From positions 2,790,001 to 2,854,000 of the forward strand of contig NZ_CP101454.1 in NCBI RefSeq assembly GCF_024362405.1: 64,000 nt of DNA. The letters are read 5' to 3'. Each line of letters starts with the position of its first letter. Position 1 is the first letter of the stretch. Shown here one piece after another: positions 27,695 through 37,009 of the stretch. The position numbers and the translations under genes were made by a program. Under the pieces are notes generated by a model. It searched no databases. It saw nothing but the letters and a program-made list of their open reading frames with translations, and was not told the origin of the DNA. This stretch comes from Halorarius litoreus. Its GTDB lineage: Archaea > Halobacteriota > Halobacteria > Halobacteriales > Haloarculaceae.

Positions 27695-27712
27695 GGGACT
27701 GGGATTCGAACC
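27695..27712 (-). repeat. Fragment of the tRNA-Ser 3' end
   Basis: GGGACTGGGATTCGAACC is identical to 27837-27854 of the tRNA-Ser gene (T-arm and acceptor side). A TAGTTC also precedes both copies. This is the kind of duplicate left by integration at a tRNA 3' end. Confidence 0.6.
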
Positions 27713-27789
27713 ACAGTCGGCCGTGCTCGCTTCGCTGTGCGCGCCCTCCCTGATTCGAATCCCTGCGAACGCGAAACGCGCTCACGGGC

Positions 27790-27812
27790 GGCGAGCACAC
27801 GAGGTGCTCGCC
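27790..27812. repeat. Perfect 9-bp hairpin downstream of tRNA-Ser
   Basis: Arms GGCGAGCAC and GTGCTCGCC with a 5-base loop lie 20 bases past the 3' end of the - strand tRNA-Ser. It could end or protect the tRNA precursor. Confidence 0.4.
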
Positions 27813-27832
27813 GGGTAGTTCACGCGAGAACG

Positions 27833-27915
27833 CGGTGGGACTGGGATTCGAACCCAGGAAGCCAAAGGCTACCTGCTTTCAAGGCAGGCGCAATAGTCCA
27901 CTCTGCCATCCCACC
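27833..27915 (-). tRNA. tRNA-Ser (anticodon UGA)
   Basis: On the - strand the acceptor GGTGGGA pairs with TCCCACC, with discriminator G as expected for archaeal tRNA-Ser. TGGCAGAG begins the D-arm. The anticodon stem-loop CCTGC-CTTGAAA-GCAGG gives UGA. A long variable arm (GTAGCCTTTGGCTTC region) marks a class II tRNA, followed by a TTCGAAT-containing T-loop. Length is 83 nt with no intron. Confidence 0.94.
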
Positions 27916-27955
27916 ACACCCACGACTACCGCGTCCCGGGGTTTTCCTCTTTCGG

Positions 27956-28690
27956 TTACCGACGTAGTGTCAACCCGTCCTCGGTTGGCTCGACGACGAG
28001 GCCGAGCTCCTCGACGATTTCGGCGGTGTGGGCGGGAACGAGCCGCTCGGCGCGGCGCCGAGCACGCAGGAGGCTCACGACGCTCGCGAGGTCGCGGCCC
28101 GTCTCGACGACCGTGACCTGCGGGAGGAAGTCCACGTCGTACCCCACGTCACGCGCCCGGTCCGTGAGTGTCTCCAGTGCCGGTGCGGTGTACGCGTCGG
28201 TGAAGTCGATCGTGTCGGTGAACCCGGCGTAGTGGACCCGCCCCCCGGTCCCGGGACCGAGAACCACTTCGCTGCGCCGAAGCTTCATCGCTGCCTGGTC
28301 GATGTGCTGGCGCGTCAGGAACGGGGCGGTCGGGGCGACGGCAGCCGCCGAACTGACGCTCTCGCCCTCCAGCAGATGCGTGACCGTGTTACCGACGCGG
28401 CCCGCGAACGTCTCGCCGACCTGGACCTCGAGGCGGGGGTCGTCGATGTCCGCGTCTTCGGCGAGCGCGCGCACCTCGGCTTCGGCGTCGCCGTCGCCCG
28501 GAACGGCCTCCTCGGGCCGGTAGTTCACGAGGATGTCACCGCCGCTCTTCTCGACGGCGACGAACAGGTCCTTCGCCATCGCGGCGTAGAGGTCGGCGGC
28601 TTCCTGCTCGGACAGTGGCGACGTCGCGACGAGACTGGTCAGGACGGCCCCGGGGCGCGGCGGGTCGACGAGGACGGCGACGGTGGTCAT
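27956..28690 (-). CDS. DUF2064-like GT-A fold protein
   Basis: 244 residues starting MTTVAVLVDPPRPGAVLTSL. The layout resembles the DUF2064/TIGR04282 glycosyltransferase-like family. An N-terminal Rossmann-like start is followed by an LEVQVGETFAGRVGNTV segment at the usual QxGDLG position. APFLTRQHIDQAAMKLRRSEVVLGPGTGGRVHYAGF replaces the family's PLL..VLGPAxDGG region. The classical catalytic Asp-containing GSD motif is not evident. It may therefore bind rather than transfer a nucleotide sugar or related substrate. The assignment is by pattern only. Confidence 0.65.
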   Translation of the reverse strand: MTTVAVLVDPPRPGAVLTSLVATSPLSEQEAADLYAAMAKDLFVAVEKSGGDILVNYRPEEAVPGDGDAEAEVRALAEDADIDDPRLEVQVGETFAGRVGNTVTHLLEGESVSSAAAVAPTAPFLTRQHIDQAAMKLRRSEVVLGPGTGGRVHYAGFTDTIDFTDAYTAPALETLTDRARDVGYDVDFLPQVTVVETGRDLASVVSLLRARRRAERLVPAHTAEIVEELGLVVEPTEDGLTLRR

Positions 28691-28749
28691 GTCCGGCAGT
28701 CGTCGCGGGAACGTCTTGAGTTTTATATCTCGGCTCTCTCAGACCGAGT

Positions 28750-28968
28750 ATGGACTGGACCACTCCCGTCAGCCTCGTCGTGGCGCTCGCCGTCGCGGTG
28801 ACCGCCATCGGCGCGCTCGTCAGACTCGTCATCGGCCCCCTTACCGGCCAGTTCCAGCTCGCCGCCGGGGCCGTGGTCGTACTGCTCGTCGTCGCGCTGC
28901 TCGCGATGGTCGGCCTCGGCGCCCGCGGCGAGGGTGACGACTGGCTGACGAACGGCGGCTACTGGTAG
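28750..28968 (+). CDS. Small two-helix membrane protein
   Basis: 72 residues with two clear transmembrane helices (~6-28, VSLVVALAVAVTAIGALV; ~35-58, QLAAGAVVVLLVVALLAMVG) and a short acidic tail GEGDDWLTNGGYW. No family is recognised. It is divergent from the DUF2064-like gene and lies 41 bases upstream of a methyltransferase gene, with a possible TATA (TTTTATAT) at 28719-28726. Confidence 0.8.
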   Translation: MDWTTPVSLVVALAVAVTAIGALVRLVIGPLTGQFQLAAGAVVVLLVVALLAMVGLGARGEGDDWLTNGGYW

Positions 28969-29009
28969 TCGAACAACGTTCTTGCTCGGTCGGCCCGTAC
29001 GGCCACTCG

Positions 29010-29627
29010 ATGCCCGAGGTCCTCTCCGACGTCGAGCGGACGAAACTCCTCCAGGCTGACGACGCCGAGTTCTACGCGCAGCCCCGGTTCGTCCACCACG
29101 TCGAACGCCCGTTCCGTGACCGACTGACACGGCTCTATGCCACCGAACTCGCCGACGGTCACCGCGTCCTCGACCTGATGAGCTCGTGGGTGAGCCACCT
29201 CCCCGAGTCGTTCGACGGCGAGGTCGTCGGCCACGGACTGAACGCCGAGGAGCTGGCGGCGAACGAGTCGCTCGACGACTGGGTCGTGCAGGATCTCAAC
29301 GCTGACCAGACGCTCCCGTTCGAGGACGCCTCGTTCGACGCGGTGCTCTGTGCGGTCTCCGTCCAGTACCTCCAGTATCCGGGTGCGGTGTTCGCCGACC
29401 TCGCGCGGGTGCTTCGGCCCGGTGGCGTCTGTGTCGTCTCCTTCTCCAACCGACTGTTCGTCCAGAAGGCGGTTCGGGCGTGGCGCGAGCGCGACATGGA
29501 CGCACGGGCCGACCTCGTCTGTCGGTACGTCGAATCCACAGGAGCGTTCGACGCGCCCGAGGTGGTTCGGGAGATGGCCGGTAGCGAGCCGTTCTATGCG
29601 GTGGTCGCACGACGCACACGCGAATAA
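29010..29627 (+). CDS. Class I SAM-dependent methyltransferase
   Basis: 205 residues. The SAM-binding motif I is degenerate (RVLDLMSSWVSHLPES, ~52-67) in place of the usual DxGxGxG. The post-I and later strands are typical: EVVGHGLNAEELAAN, then LPFEDASFDAVLCAVSVQYLQYP and RVLRPGGVCVVSFSNRLF. The LMSSWVSH form is known in a UbiE-like subgroup that acts on unknown substrates. It follows the small membrane protein and precedes a Tat lipoprotein gene on the same strand. Confidence 0.88.
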   Translation: MPEVLSDVERTKLLQADDAEFYAQPRFVHHVERPFRDRLTRLYATELADGHRVLDLMSSWVSHLPESFDGEVVGHGLNAEELAANESLDDWVVQDLNADQTLPFEDASFDAVLCAVSVQYLQYPGAVFADLARVLRPGGVCVVSFSNRLFVQKAVRAWRERDMDARADLVCRYVESTGAFDAPEVVREMAGSEPFYAVVARRTRE

Positions 29628-29673
29628 ACGCAGTCGCCCGAAACGGTTTATTCGTCTCTCTCGAACCTGTGGC

Positions 29674-31167
29674 ATGCACCGACGCCGGTTCCTCGCGTTG
29701 CTCGGCGGAGCAGCGGCGGCTGGCTGCTCTTCGCCGGAGGCGGGTGTCGGCACCGACCAACGAACCCTCACGCCAGTCGACGTGCCGGCGACCGAAACGA
29801 CAACGCCTGGCTCCGGGGAGCCGATTCTCTCTCGTGGCCGCTTCGGCGAGGCGAGCATCGTGAACCTGCGGACGGGCCCTCGGACCGTCTCGCTGTTTCC
29901 GGTCCGGTTCGGGGGCGACGGCCTCCAGGTCGAACTCCGTTTTACCACTACGGCGACGTTCACCCACCCCGCCCGCCTCACGGCGACGGTGTCGAACACC
30001 GACCCGGCCCCGACGACCGTGAGCCGAGCCGCGCTCCCACCGTTCGATGGCGTCCTCGCTGCAGATGGGGAGGGCCGCCCCGCCCCCAGCGGGGCGACGC
30101 CTCCACGACAGCTCGTTCCCGTCACCGCGTTCGATTCCGAGGACGGCCCGGCGTACGAGCGCGGCTCGGCCGGCTACTGGCGGGCGACCGCGTCACAGCC
30201 GTCGGCCGACACGACCCTCGAACTCGACGCGGAGGAGAGCCGCACGCTCGAATACGTCCTGCTCGGCGCTCCCGACTCGGAGGGGTTCTCCGTCGGGCAG
30301 TACGCCACCGACGGCCCGCGCGGGTCGCTCTCGCTGGCGGTATGGGACACCGGGGCGCCCGGCCCCCGGCGAGAATCGCGGTTCACGGACCGAGCCGTCC
30401 CCGACCTCCCGAACACGGACGGCACGGACTGGTTCCACGAAGCCACCAGTCGAACGGGCATCTTCCTCCGCCCGACGATCGAACGCGGGTCGTCACCCGC
30501 GACGTTCCGGTTCACGCTCGTCGACCACACCATCGACCCGCTCGGCGGGAACCCCGAGGAGTGGAAGCTCTACAAACTGGTCGACGGCAAGTGGTACCGG
30601 GTCGCGCCGTGGACCATCGAGCTCGCCGCTGGCCCCATCGCGCCGGGCGAGACGTTCGACTACGTCGTCGCCGCGGCCCACGGCCCGGCCCCGGAGTGTG
30701 ACTGCACGGATACCGGGGGTGTCGTCGGTCGGCTCGGTGGCGGCCTCTACGCGCTCGAAGCCGGATACAGCCGCGTGCGAACCTCGGAGACCTACGCCGC
30801 GCTGTTGCGGTTCGACGCCCCCGATCTCCGCGTCGAACCGACAGAGGGCGCGACGGTCGAACGGCACGAAGACCGAACCGTCGTCACCCGCCCCGAGTGG
30901 AACGACGGGAGCGGGGAGCCGACTGCGACCATGACCGTGACCCGTGCTCGAGACCTGCTGGCCCGGCGCGTCCTCCCCGAGCAGGTGTATCGGCGGCCGT
31001 ACGCGGCGCTCCGTGACGTCGTTCCCTATCTCGCGGAGACGCCGGTCGTCCTGCGAACGGGCGAGGAACTCGTTCGGGACTTCCTCGGTCGAGGAGTGAG
31101 CCGGCGGGGCTTCAGCTACGAGGGTGAGACGTACGTGGCGGTGGAGGGAACAGGCGAGACCACGTAG
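29674..31167 (+). CDS. Exported lipoprotein with Tat signal, function unknown
   Basis: 497 residues. The N-terminus MHRRRFLALLGGAAAAGC is a twin-arginine signal with a lipobox ending in Cys18, so the protein should be folded in the cytoplasm, exported by Tat and anchored as a lipoprotein. A Thr/Pro-rich spacer follows (residues ~25-48), then a ~440-residue predicted beta-rich ectodomain with repeats of DxTLELDAEESRTLEY-like strands and two Cys in PECDCTDTGG. No family is recognised. It stands 46 bases after the methyltransferase. Confidence 0.85.
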   Translation: MHRRRFLALLGGAAAAGCSSPEAGVGTDQRTLTPVDVPATETTTPGSGEPILSRGRFGEASIVNLRTGPRTVSLFPVRFGGDGLQVELRFTTTATFTHPARLTATVSNTDPAPTTVSRAALPPFDGVLAADGEGRPAPSGATPPRQLVPVTAFDSEDGPAYERGSAGYWRATASQPSADTTLELDAEESRTLEYVLLGAPDSEGFSVGQYATDGPRGSLSLAVWDTGAPGPRRESRFTDRAVPDLPNTDGTDWFHEATSRTGIFLRPTIERGSSPATFRFTLVDHTIDPLGGNPEEWKLYKLVDGKWYRVAPWTIELAAGPIAPGETFDYVVAAAHGPAPECDCTDTGGVVGRLGGGLYALEAGYSRVRTSETYAALLRFDAPDLRVEPTEGATVERHEDRTVVTRPEWNDGSGEPTATMTVTRARDLLARRVLPEQVYRRPYAALRDVVPYLAETPVVLRTGEELVRDFLGRGVSRRGFSYEGETYVAVEGTGETT

Positions 31168-31194
31168 CGCGCCCCGCCGGCCGACCATCGCGAC

Positions 31195-32424
31195 TCAGTC
31201 GTCGCTGTCGGTCGGCTCGGCCTTGGTTGCGGCGTCGTCGGGGTTCTCCTGTGGCGACGACGGGTGGTACTCGGTGTCGTACTCGCCGGGGCGACCGTCG
31301 AGCCGGTCGGGGTTGATGCGCCCGCCGAGCAGCATGAAGTCGAGCACCGTGCAGTAGAGCATCGCTTCGACCACGGGGACCGCGCGCGGCGGCAGCACGG
31401 GGTCGTGGCGGCCCACGACCTGGATCTCCTTCTCCTCGCCGGTCTCCCAGTCGACCGTGGTCTGGGTCTTCGGAATCGAGGTCGGCGCGTGCCACGTCAC
31501 CTCGCCGTAGATGGGTTCGCCCGTCGTGATGCCCCCCTGCAGGCCGCCGTGGTCGTTGCCGACGGGGACAGGGTCGCCCTCCTCGCTCACCACGTCGTCG
31601 CGCGACCCGTCGTCGAACTCCCAGTCCTCGTTGCGGTCGATGCCCGCGACCTCGCGGGCGTCGCGACCGAGCCCGAACTCGAACGCCGTCGTCGCGGGGA
31701 TCGACATCATCGCCTGCCCCAGCCGGGCGGGGAAGGCGTCGAATCGCGGGGCACCCAGCCCCCGAGGAACGCCGCGTGCCTCGAAGTAGATGGAGCCGCC
31801 GATGGAGTCGCCCGCCTTCTGGTACTCGTCGGTGAGCTCGCGCATCTTCTCGGCCGTCTCGGGGTGGGCGCACCGAACCTCGTTCTCCTCGGTGTGTTCG
31901 AGCATCTCCTCGAACGTCACCTCCGGGGCCTCGATGTCGCCGATCTGGTTGACGTGCGCTTTGATCTCGACGTCGTACTCGCTCTGTTCGAGCACCTGCT
32001 TCGCCACGGCACCGGCGGCGACCCAGTTCACCGTCTCGCGCGCGGAGGAGCGGCCGCCCCCGCCCCAGTTGCGCGTGCCGAACTTCGCCGAGTAGGTGTA
32101 GTCGCCATGGCTGGGTCGGGGCGCGGTGACGAACGGCTCGTACTTGCCGGAGCGCGCGTCCTTGTTCTGGATGACCATGCCGATGGGCGTGCCCGTCGTG
32201 TAGCCGTCCTGCGTCCCGGAGTTGATGGTGACTTCGTCGGGTTCACCGCGACTCGTGGTGATCATCGACTGGCCGGGCTTCCGGCGGTCGAGTTCGTGCT
32301 GAATCTCCTCCTGTGAGAGCTCGACGCCCGCGGGACAGCCGGAGACGGTACACCCCATCGCCTCGCCGTGGCTCTCCCCGTAGGTGGTGAACCGAAAGAG
32401 CCGACCGAAGCTGTTGCCGTTCAT
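31195..32424 (-). CDS. aroC: Chorismate synthase
   Basis: 409 residues. It converts EPSP to chorismate, the last step of the shikimate pathway, with reduced FMN. Signatures are GESHGEAMGCTVSGCPAG (~17-34), RPSHGDYTYSAKFGTRNWGGGGRSSARET (in part, ~105-130), GVPRGLGAPRFDAFPARL and GNDHGGLQGGITTG. The ATG at 32424 is confirmed by the family N-terminus and by TATA-like GGTATAAACC about 27 bases upstream, giving a leaderless mRNA. The 83-bp conserved intergenic element lies just upstream. aroA is two genes upstream on the same strand. Confidence 0.96.
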   Translation of the reverse strand: MNGNSFGRLFRFTTYGESHGEAMGCTVSGCPAGVELSQEEIQHELDRRKPGQSMITTSRGEPDEVTINSGTQDGYTTGTPIGMVIQNKDARSGKYEPFVTAPRPSHGDYTYSAKFGTRNWGGGGRSSARETVNWVAAGAVAKQVLEQSEYDVEIKAHVNQIGDIEAPEVTFEEMLEHTEENEVRCAHPETAEKMRELTDEYQKAGDSIGGSIYFEARGVPRGLGAPRFDAFPARLGQAMMSIPATTAFEFGLGRDAREVAGIDRNEDWEFDDGSRDDVVSEEGDPVPVGNDHGGLQGGITTGEPIYGEVTWHAPTSIPKTQTTVDWETGEEKEIQVVGRHDPVLPPRAVPVVEAMLYCTVLDFMLLGGRINPDRLDGRPGEYDTEYHPSSPQENPDDAATKAEPTDSDD

Positions 32425-32447
32425 TACCACGGCGTCGGGCGGGCGGC

Positions 32448-32459
32448 GGTTTATACCTT
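32448..32459 (-). promoter_or_regulatory. TATA box of aroC
   Basis: On the - strand AAGGTATAAACC is centred about 28 bases upstream of the aroC ATG, the expected position for a leaderless haloarchaeal transcript. Confidence 0.65.
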
Positions 32460-32473
32460 GCATTCCACGCAAT

Positions 32474-32556
32474 CCGGGCGAAGGTACAAATACGAGAACG
32501 CGGCCACCCGTCCCGTGACCTGACGACCGGTCCGGGCCAGCCGAGGCAGTTGTGCG
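32474..32556 (-). repeat. Conserved ~83-bp intergenic element, copy 1
   Basis: On the - strand it begins CGCACAACTGCCTCGGC and contains TCAGGTCACGGG and GGTGGCCGC, ending near CTTCGCCCGG. It aligns without gaps to 60631-60713, about 63 of 83 positions identical. It follows the stop codon of the phosphodiesterase gene (32591) by about 34 bases, in the same orientation. The segment GGTCAC...GTGGCC can pair as a 6-bp stem in both copies. Confidence 0.75.
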
Positions 32557-32590
32557 GACCACTGGCCCGGGAGCGACCCTGCTCCGCCTG

Positions 32591-33853
32591 TTAGCCCTGT
32601 AACGCGTCGACTCGTGCCGCGGCGAACGGCACCAGCATCTCGTCGGGATGGAGTCCCCCGTGCATCCCGACGTACGAGAGCTGTCCGCGGTCGTACCACA
32701 CGAACCCCTCGTCCGGTATCACGAGCACGTCCGGACAGCGGTCGAGGAACCGCTGGCTCGGCTCGCGGTCGCCGAACAGTTCGACGTCTAGCACCTCCTC
32801 GCGGGTGAGCACCAGCGGGTCGAGCATCGAGAGTCCCGACTCCAGCGCCGCGACGATCGCCTCGCGGTGGCCGTCTCGCGCGTAGAACTGGAGGTTGCGT
32901 GGGCCACCGACTGCCGGAATCGGCTCACCGTCGGTGCCCCGACGGAGATGTGGGTCGAGGTCGAGTTCGCCGAGGTCGATCCTCGTTTCGGGTGTCGCGT
33001 CTACCTCGCCGTGGTCGGCCGTGACCAGCAGCAGCGTCCGCTCGGCCACTGCCGAATCGAGCCGGTCGACGATCTCTCGCTCGATTGCCGCACAGACGCT
33101 CCCGAGCTGTGCGTCCGTCTCGGGGGACGCTACCCCCTCGTAGTGCGAGAGCGCGTCCACCTGCGGGAAGTAACAGTAGACGTACGTCGGTCCGTCGGCA
33201 GCCGCCAGTTCCCGCCGTACTCGGTACCCCGCCTGCGCGACGTTTCGGTAGTCCACCGAGCGCGCGCCGGTCGTGGTCGCCTTCGAGTATGCCGACTCAC
33301 CCTGGCCTTCGGGGGCGACGACGACCGCGTTCGGCAGGTCCTCGTACATCGGCCGTTCGTCGATGAGTGTCGCGATGTCGGGGTCGTCTCGAACCTCCCC
33401 CAGCGGCGTCCCCTCTCGGTCGACGAACGGGAGCGTCTGGACGTATCCACCCAGTTCCTCCACGTAGGCGTTCCAGCCGAGGACGCCGTGTTCGCACGGC
33501 TGTGTCGCTGTGTTGAACGTCGAGACGGCTGCCGCGGTCTCTGCGGGAAACAGGCTCGTGAGTGGCGTCACCGTCGCTCGCTCGGAAAGCGTCTGGAGGA
33601 ACGGGTGGTTGTCGCGTTCTCGCAGGAAGTGGTTCCAGCCGAACCCGTCGACGAGCACGCAGACGACGTGGTCGACGTCGGTATCGACGCCTTCGAACAC
33701 GTCTGGCGGGAGTGGGCGGCGAGCCGGCGCGTCGAACAGCGACCGGACCGTGTCCGGTACGTTGGCGAAGGTGTAGTCGGTCCACGCCGGACGGACGAAT
33801 CCCGGCGCGAGTTCGTCGCTGCGGAGGTCGGCCGTGAGGTCCGTTCGGAGCAC
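32591..33853 (-). CDS. Type I phosphodiesterase / nucleotide pyrophosphatase family
   Basis: 420 residues of the alkaline-phosphatase superfamily. Metal and nucleophile sites are visible: VCVLVDGFGWNHF (first Asp), TSLFPAETAAAVSTFNTATQPCEHGVLGWN (nucleophilic Thr in the TxTxx region) and VTADHGEVDATP (Asp-His). The start is GTG 33853, supported by a TATA-like CCTATTTACC about 27 bases upstream. Substrates of the family are phosphodiesters or pyrophosphates of nucleotides; the actual one is unknown. It lies between aroA and aroC on the same strand. Confidence 0.88.
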   Translation of the reverse strand: MLRTDLTADLRSDELAPGFVRPAWTDYTFANVPDTVRSLFDAPARRPLPPDVFEGVDTDVDHVVCVLVDGFGWNHFLRERDNHPFLQTLSERATVTPLTSLFPAETAAAVSTFNTATQPCEHGVLGWNAYVEELGGYVQTLPFVDREGTPLGEVRDDPDIATLIDERPMYEDLPNAVVVAPEGQGESAYSKATTTGARSVDYRNVAQAGYRVRRELAAADGPTYVYCYFPQVDALSHYEGVASPETDAQLGSVCAAIEREIVDRLDSAVAERTLLLVTADHGEVDATPETRIDLGELDLDPHLRRGTDGEPIPAVGGPRNLQFYARDGHREAIVAALESGLSMLDPLVLTREEVLDVELFGDREPSQRFLDRCPDVLVIPDEGFVWYDRGQLSYVGMHGGLHPDEMLVPFAAARVDALQG

Positions 33854-33892
33854 GCGGGGAGCGTCGACCCGCGACGGTAAATAGGCGACCGG

Positions 33893-35182
33893 TCAGGCAG
33901 ACTCCTCGACTGTCACACCGAGGTCGCGGAGCGTCTCGAAGAAGCCGGGGAACGAGACGTCCACGTGGTCGGCTCCCTCGATGGTGGTCGTCCCGTCGGC
34001 GACGAGCCCGGCGAGTGCGAGCGACATGATGATGCGGTGGTCGTCGTGGCCCGCCACGGTCGCGCCTTCGAGCGACGACTCCCCACCGTGGACGACGAGT
34101 TCGTCCTCGAACTCCTCCACGCTCGCGCCCAGTTTGGTCAGCTCCTCGGCCATCGCGCTCACGCGGTCGGTCTCCTTGTAGCGGACGTGCTCGCAGTTCG
34201 TGATTCGGGTGGTTCCGTCGGCAGCCGCACCGACCGCGGCGATGGTCGGGAGGAGGTCCGGCGTGTCGCCCACGTCGACCTCGACACCCGAGAGCGACGA
34301 CCGCTCGACGACGATTTCGCCCTCGTCCCGATTCCAGTCGAGCGTCGCGCCCATGCGTTCGAGCACGTCGACGATGGCCGAATCGCCCTGTGCGCTCGGT
34401 CGCGCACCGAGCACCGTTAGCTCGCCGTCAGCCGCGAGCGCCCCTGCTGAGAGGAGATACGACATCGACGAGAAGTCCCCGGGGACGGCGTACTCACCGT
34501 CCTCTGGGGCGTACGACTGTCCGCCCGGAACCGAGAAGCCGTCGTCGGTCACCGTCGCCTCTACGCCGAAGTCGTCGAGCACTTCGAGCGTGATGTCGAC
34601 GTACGGCGCCGATTTGAGCTCGGTCGTGAGTTCGACGTCGATGCCGTCGTCGGTCACCGCCCCGGCCATCAACAGCGCGGTGATGTACTGCGAGGAGACG
34701 TCACCCGGGATGGCGACCGTGCCGCCGTCGATGTGGCCGCCGACGACGAGCGGGGCCTGGCCGTTGTCGCGGGTCGACTCCGCGCGGCCGTCGAGGTCCG
34801 CGAGCGCGTCGAGGAGTGGGCCCTGCGGGCGCGACCGGAGCGAGTCGTCGCCCGTCAGGACCGTTAGGCCGTCGCCGAGCGCCGCGGTCGCGGTGGTGAG
34901 TCGCATCGTCGTCCCCGAGTTCGCACAGTCGATGACGTCGTCGGGGACATCCGGGCGGCCGTCGAACCCCACGACCTCGAAACTGTCCTCGCGTCGGTCG
35001 ACGGCACCACCATAGGCCTCCACCGCACGCGCCGTCGCGCGGGTGTCCGCGGAGTCGAGCGGGTCCGTGACCGTGGCACCCTTCCCGTACCCGGCGGCGA
35101 GGATGGCCCGGTGGGTGTAGCTCTTCGACGGCGGGGCGCGGACGCGCCCGGCCACTCGTGACGGGGAGACAGAGACGTTCAT
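33893..35182 (-). CDS. aroA: 3-phosphoshikimate 1-carboxyvinyltransferase (EPSP synthase)
   Basis: 429 residues. It adds enolpyruvate to shikimate-3-phosphate, the sixth step of the shikimate pathway. Signatures are [18 protein letters not shown] (~13-30, substrate-binding Lys/Ser), [14 protein letters not shown] (~89-102), [15 protein letters not shown] and [15 protein letters not shown], with the C-terminal [18 protein letters not shown]. The length fits class I AroA. Together with aroC, tyrA, shikimate kinase and chorismate mutase in the window, it covers much of aromatic amino-acid synthesis. Confidence 0.96.
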   Translation of the reverse strand: MNVSVSPSRVAGRVRAPPSKSYTHRAILAAGYGKGATVTDPLDSADTRATARAVEAYGGAVDRREDSFEVVGFDGRPDVPDDVIDCANSGTTMRLTTATAALGDGLTVLTGDDSLRSRPQGPLLDALADLDGRAESTRDNGQAPLVVGGHIDGGTVAIPGDVSSQYITALLMAGAVTDDGIDVELTTELKSAPYVDITLEVLDDFGVEATVTDDGFSVPGGQSYAPEDGEYAVPGDFSSMSYLLSAGALAADGELTVLGARPSAQGDSAIVDVLERMGATLDWNRDEGEIVVERSSLSGVEVDVGDTPDLLPTIAAVGAAADGTTRITNCEHVRYKETDRVSAMAEELTKLGASVEEFEDELVVHGGESSLEGATVAGHDDHRIIMSLALAGLVADGTTTIEGADHVDVSFPGFFETLRDLGVTVEESA

Positions 35183-35266
35183 GTCCGGGGGTCGGCGCCG
35201 GGCGAAAAGAGGCTACCGACTACGGCAGACGGTAGTCTTTAGCCCACCGCCCACCCAAGCGGGGGC

Positions 35267-36439
35267 ATGGACCCCGACTTCTCCAGGCTCGACGCGTATC
35301 TCGACGACAACGGGCTCGACGGCTACCTACTCAACGCCGACGGCGAGGACTCCGACCAGCGATATCTCTCCGGGTTCACCGCCCCCGACCCGTTCGTCAC
35401 GCTCTACACCGGCGAGGTCCACGTCCTCGTCTCGTCGCTTGAGTACGGCCGCGCGAAGCGCGAGGCACGCGCCGACACGGTCGAGCGCCACGCCGACTAC
35501 GACGGCCACGCGAAGATCGAGGAACACGGGCTGACCGAGGGGCACCAGCTCGTTCTCGCGGAGTTCCTCGACGCCCACGACGCCGAGGTGGTCGCCGCGC
35601 CCGAGGAGTTCCCGCTCGGCACCGCCGACGGCCTCCGGGCACACGGCGTCGAGATCAACGCGGACCACGAGGGCGTCATCCAGCACATCCGCGCGAACAA
35701 ACTCCCCGAGGAGCTCGAGCACATCCGCGAGGCACAGCAGGCCAACGAGCGGTCGATGGCGACGGCCGAGCGCATGATTCGCGACGCCGACGTGAACGGC
35801 GACGGCGAACTCGTCTACGACGGAGAGCTGCTCACGAGCGAGCGCGTCAAGGAGGAGATCGAGGTGAGCCTCCTGCGCGACGGCTGTTCGCTCGACACGA
35901 CCATCGTCGCGTGCGGCGCCGACGCCGCGGACCCGCACGACCGCGGCTCCGGCCCCCTTCGCGCGGACGAGTCCATCATCATCGACATCTTCCCCCGCGA
36001 CAAGGAGTCGGGCTACTTCGCGGACATGACCCGCACCTTCGTCAAGGATGAGCCGAGCGACACCATCCAGGACTGGTACGACCTGACGCTCGAAGCACAG
36101 GAGGCTGCACTCGACGCGCTCGGTCCGGGCGTCTCGGGCAGCGAAGTCCACGCCGCGGTCTGTGACGTCTACGAGGATGCCGGCTGGCCCACTCTCCGCT
36201 CGGACCCCGAGACCGAAACCGGATTCATCCACACGACGGGCCACGGTGTCGGCCTCGACATCCACGAGTATCCTCGGGTGTCGACCGCAGAGAACGAACT
36301 GGAACCGGGCCACGTCGTCACCATCGAGCCCGGCCTGTACGACCCCCAGTACGGCGGCGTCCGCATCGAGGACATCGTCGTGGTCACCGAGGACGGCTAC
36401 GAGAACTTCACCGACTACGAGAAGACGCTCGTCGTCTAG
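35267..36439 (+). CDS. M24 family Xaa-Pro aminopeptidase (prolidase-like)
   Basis: 390 residues. The N-terminal creatinase-like domain (~1-140) precedes the pita-bread peptidase domain. Metal ligands appear in [22 protein letters not shown] (two Asp), [13 protein letters not shown] (His) and [24 protein letters not shown] (two Glu). The enzyme removes residues next to proline from peptides in the cytoplasm. The ATG at 35267 sits about 29 bases after TAGTCTTTAGCC. Its stop codon shares CTAG with the convergent pilin gene. Confidence 0.92.
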   Translation: MDPDFSRLDAYLDDNGLDGYLLNADGEDSDQRYLSGFTAPDPFVTLYTGEVHVLVSSLEYGRAKREARADTVERHADYDGHAKIEEHGLTEGHQLVLAEFLDAHDAEVVAAPEEFPLGTADGLRAHGVEINADHEGVIQHIRANKLPEELEHIREAQQANERSMATAERMIRDADVNGDGELVYDGELLTSERVKEEIEVSLLRDGCSLDTTIVACGADAADPHDRGSGPLRADESIIIDIFPRDKESGYFADMTRTFVKDEPSDTIQDWYDLTLEAQEAALDALGPGVSGSEVHAAVCDVYEDAGWPTLRSDPETETGFIHTTGHGVGLDIHEYPRVSTAENELEPGHVVTIEPGLYDPQYGGVRIEDIVVVTEDGYENFTDYEKTLVV

Positions 36440-36888
36440 GCGTCCGGCCCTTCCCAGAGCAGAATCGTCGCGGAGCGCTGTTCGCCCTTGGTACTCCAGA
36501 CGAGGCGGACGGTTTCGTCAGAATCTACACCTTTGACCTCGGCAAAATCACCTGTCGTGACTCTTCCACTTCCACTGAAATCACCAGTGGTCGCATCATA
36601 TCCGTCCCCGGTCACCACCCACTCAATCTTACTCTGCTCAATCGCGTCGCCTTGAGTATGCGTTACCGTCAGAGTCCCTGGTGATGTCGAGTCGTACGCC
36701 GTATCGAAGTCCACGACCGGCGCTGCCTCGTTCCCGCCCTCGTACAACCCCAGCGTGAACGTCCCGATGACCGCTGCGAGGATGACCGTGATGGCGACCA
36801 TCAGGATGACTCCGATGACCGGGGAGACGGCGTCCGCGTCCGTCATCAGTGCCCGGAGTCGCAGCGTGTCCCGGTCGGTACGTTTCAT
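36436..36888 (-). CDS. Haloarchaeal type IV pilin
   Basis: 150 residues from ATG 36888 (MKRTDRDTLRLRALMTD). The prepilin signature is DADAVSPVIGVILMVAITVILAAVIGTF: a charged leader, PibD cleavage expected just before the hydrophobic helix, then the conserved Pilin_N (DUF1628) helix. A Ser/Thr-rich globular C-terminal domain follows (~55-150). An ATG at 36909 is also in frame, but the TATA-like TTATTAAGAA upstream fits the shorter start better. A surface or adhesion role is expected. Confidence 0.9.
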   Translation of the reverse strand: MKRTDRDTLRLRALMTDADAVSPVIGVILMVAITVILAAVIGTFTLGLYEGGNEAAPVVDFDTAYDSTSPGTLTVTHTQGDAIEQSKIEWVVTGDGYDATTGDFSGSGRVTTGDFAEVKGVDSDETVRLVWSTKGEQRSATILLWEGPDA

Positions 36889-37009
36889 GCGTGGAATAAT
36901 ACCAGCCATCGACGGTTCTTAATAATCTCTTCCGAATCGAATCGTGATTCCCTTCCCCGCTCGGCGTCGAACGAACGCCTTTTGCACCGTGCGACGATAC
37001 CCGAGAGCG

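Larger units (their letters stand above)
27429..27832. other. 404-bp gene-free region with promoter-like repeats and a tRNA fragment
   Basis: No coding gene is supported. The stretch holds two 40-bp promoter-like direct repeats (27544 and 27612), a fragment of a tRNA-Ser 3' end (27695-27712), a GCGAAGCGAGC-type palindromic core near 27727 and a 9-bp hairpin (27790-27812). It looks like the scar of past insertion next to tRNA-Ser. Confidence 0.65.
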
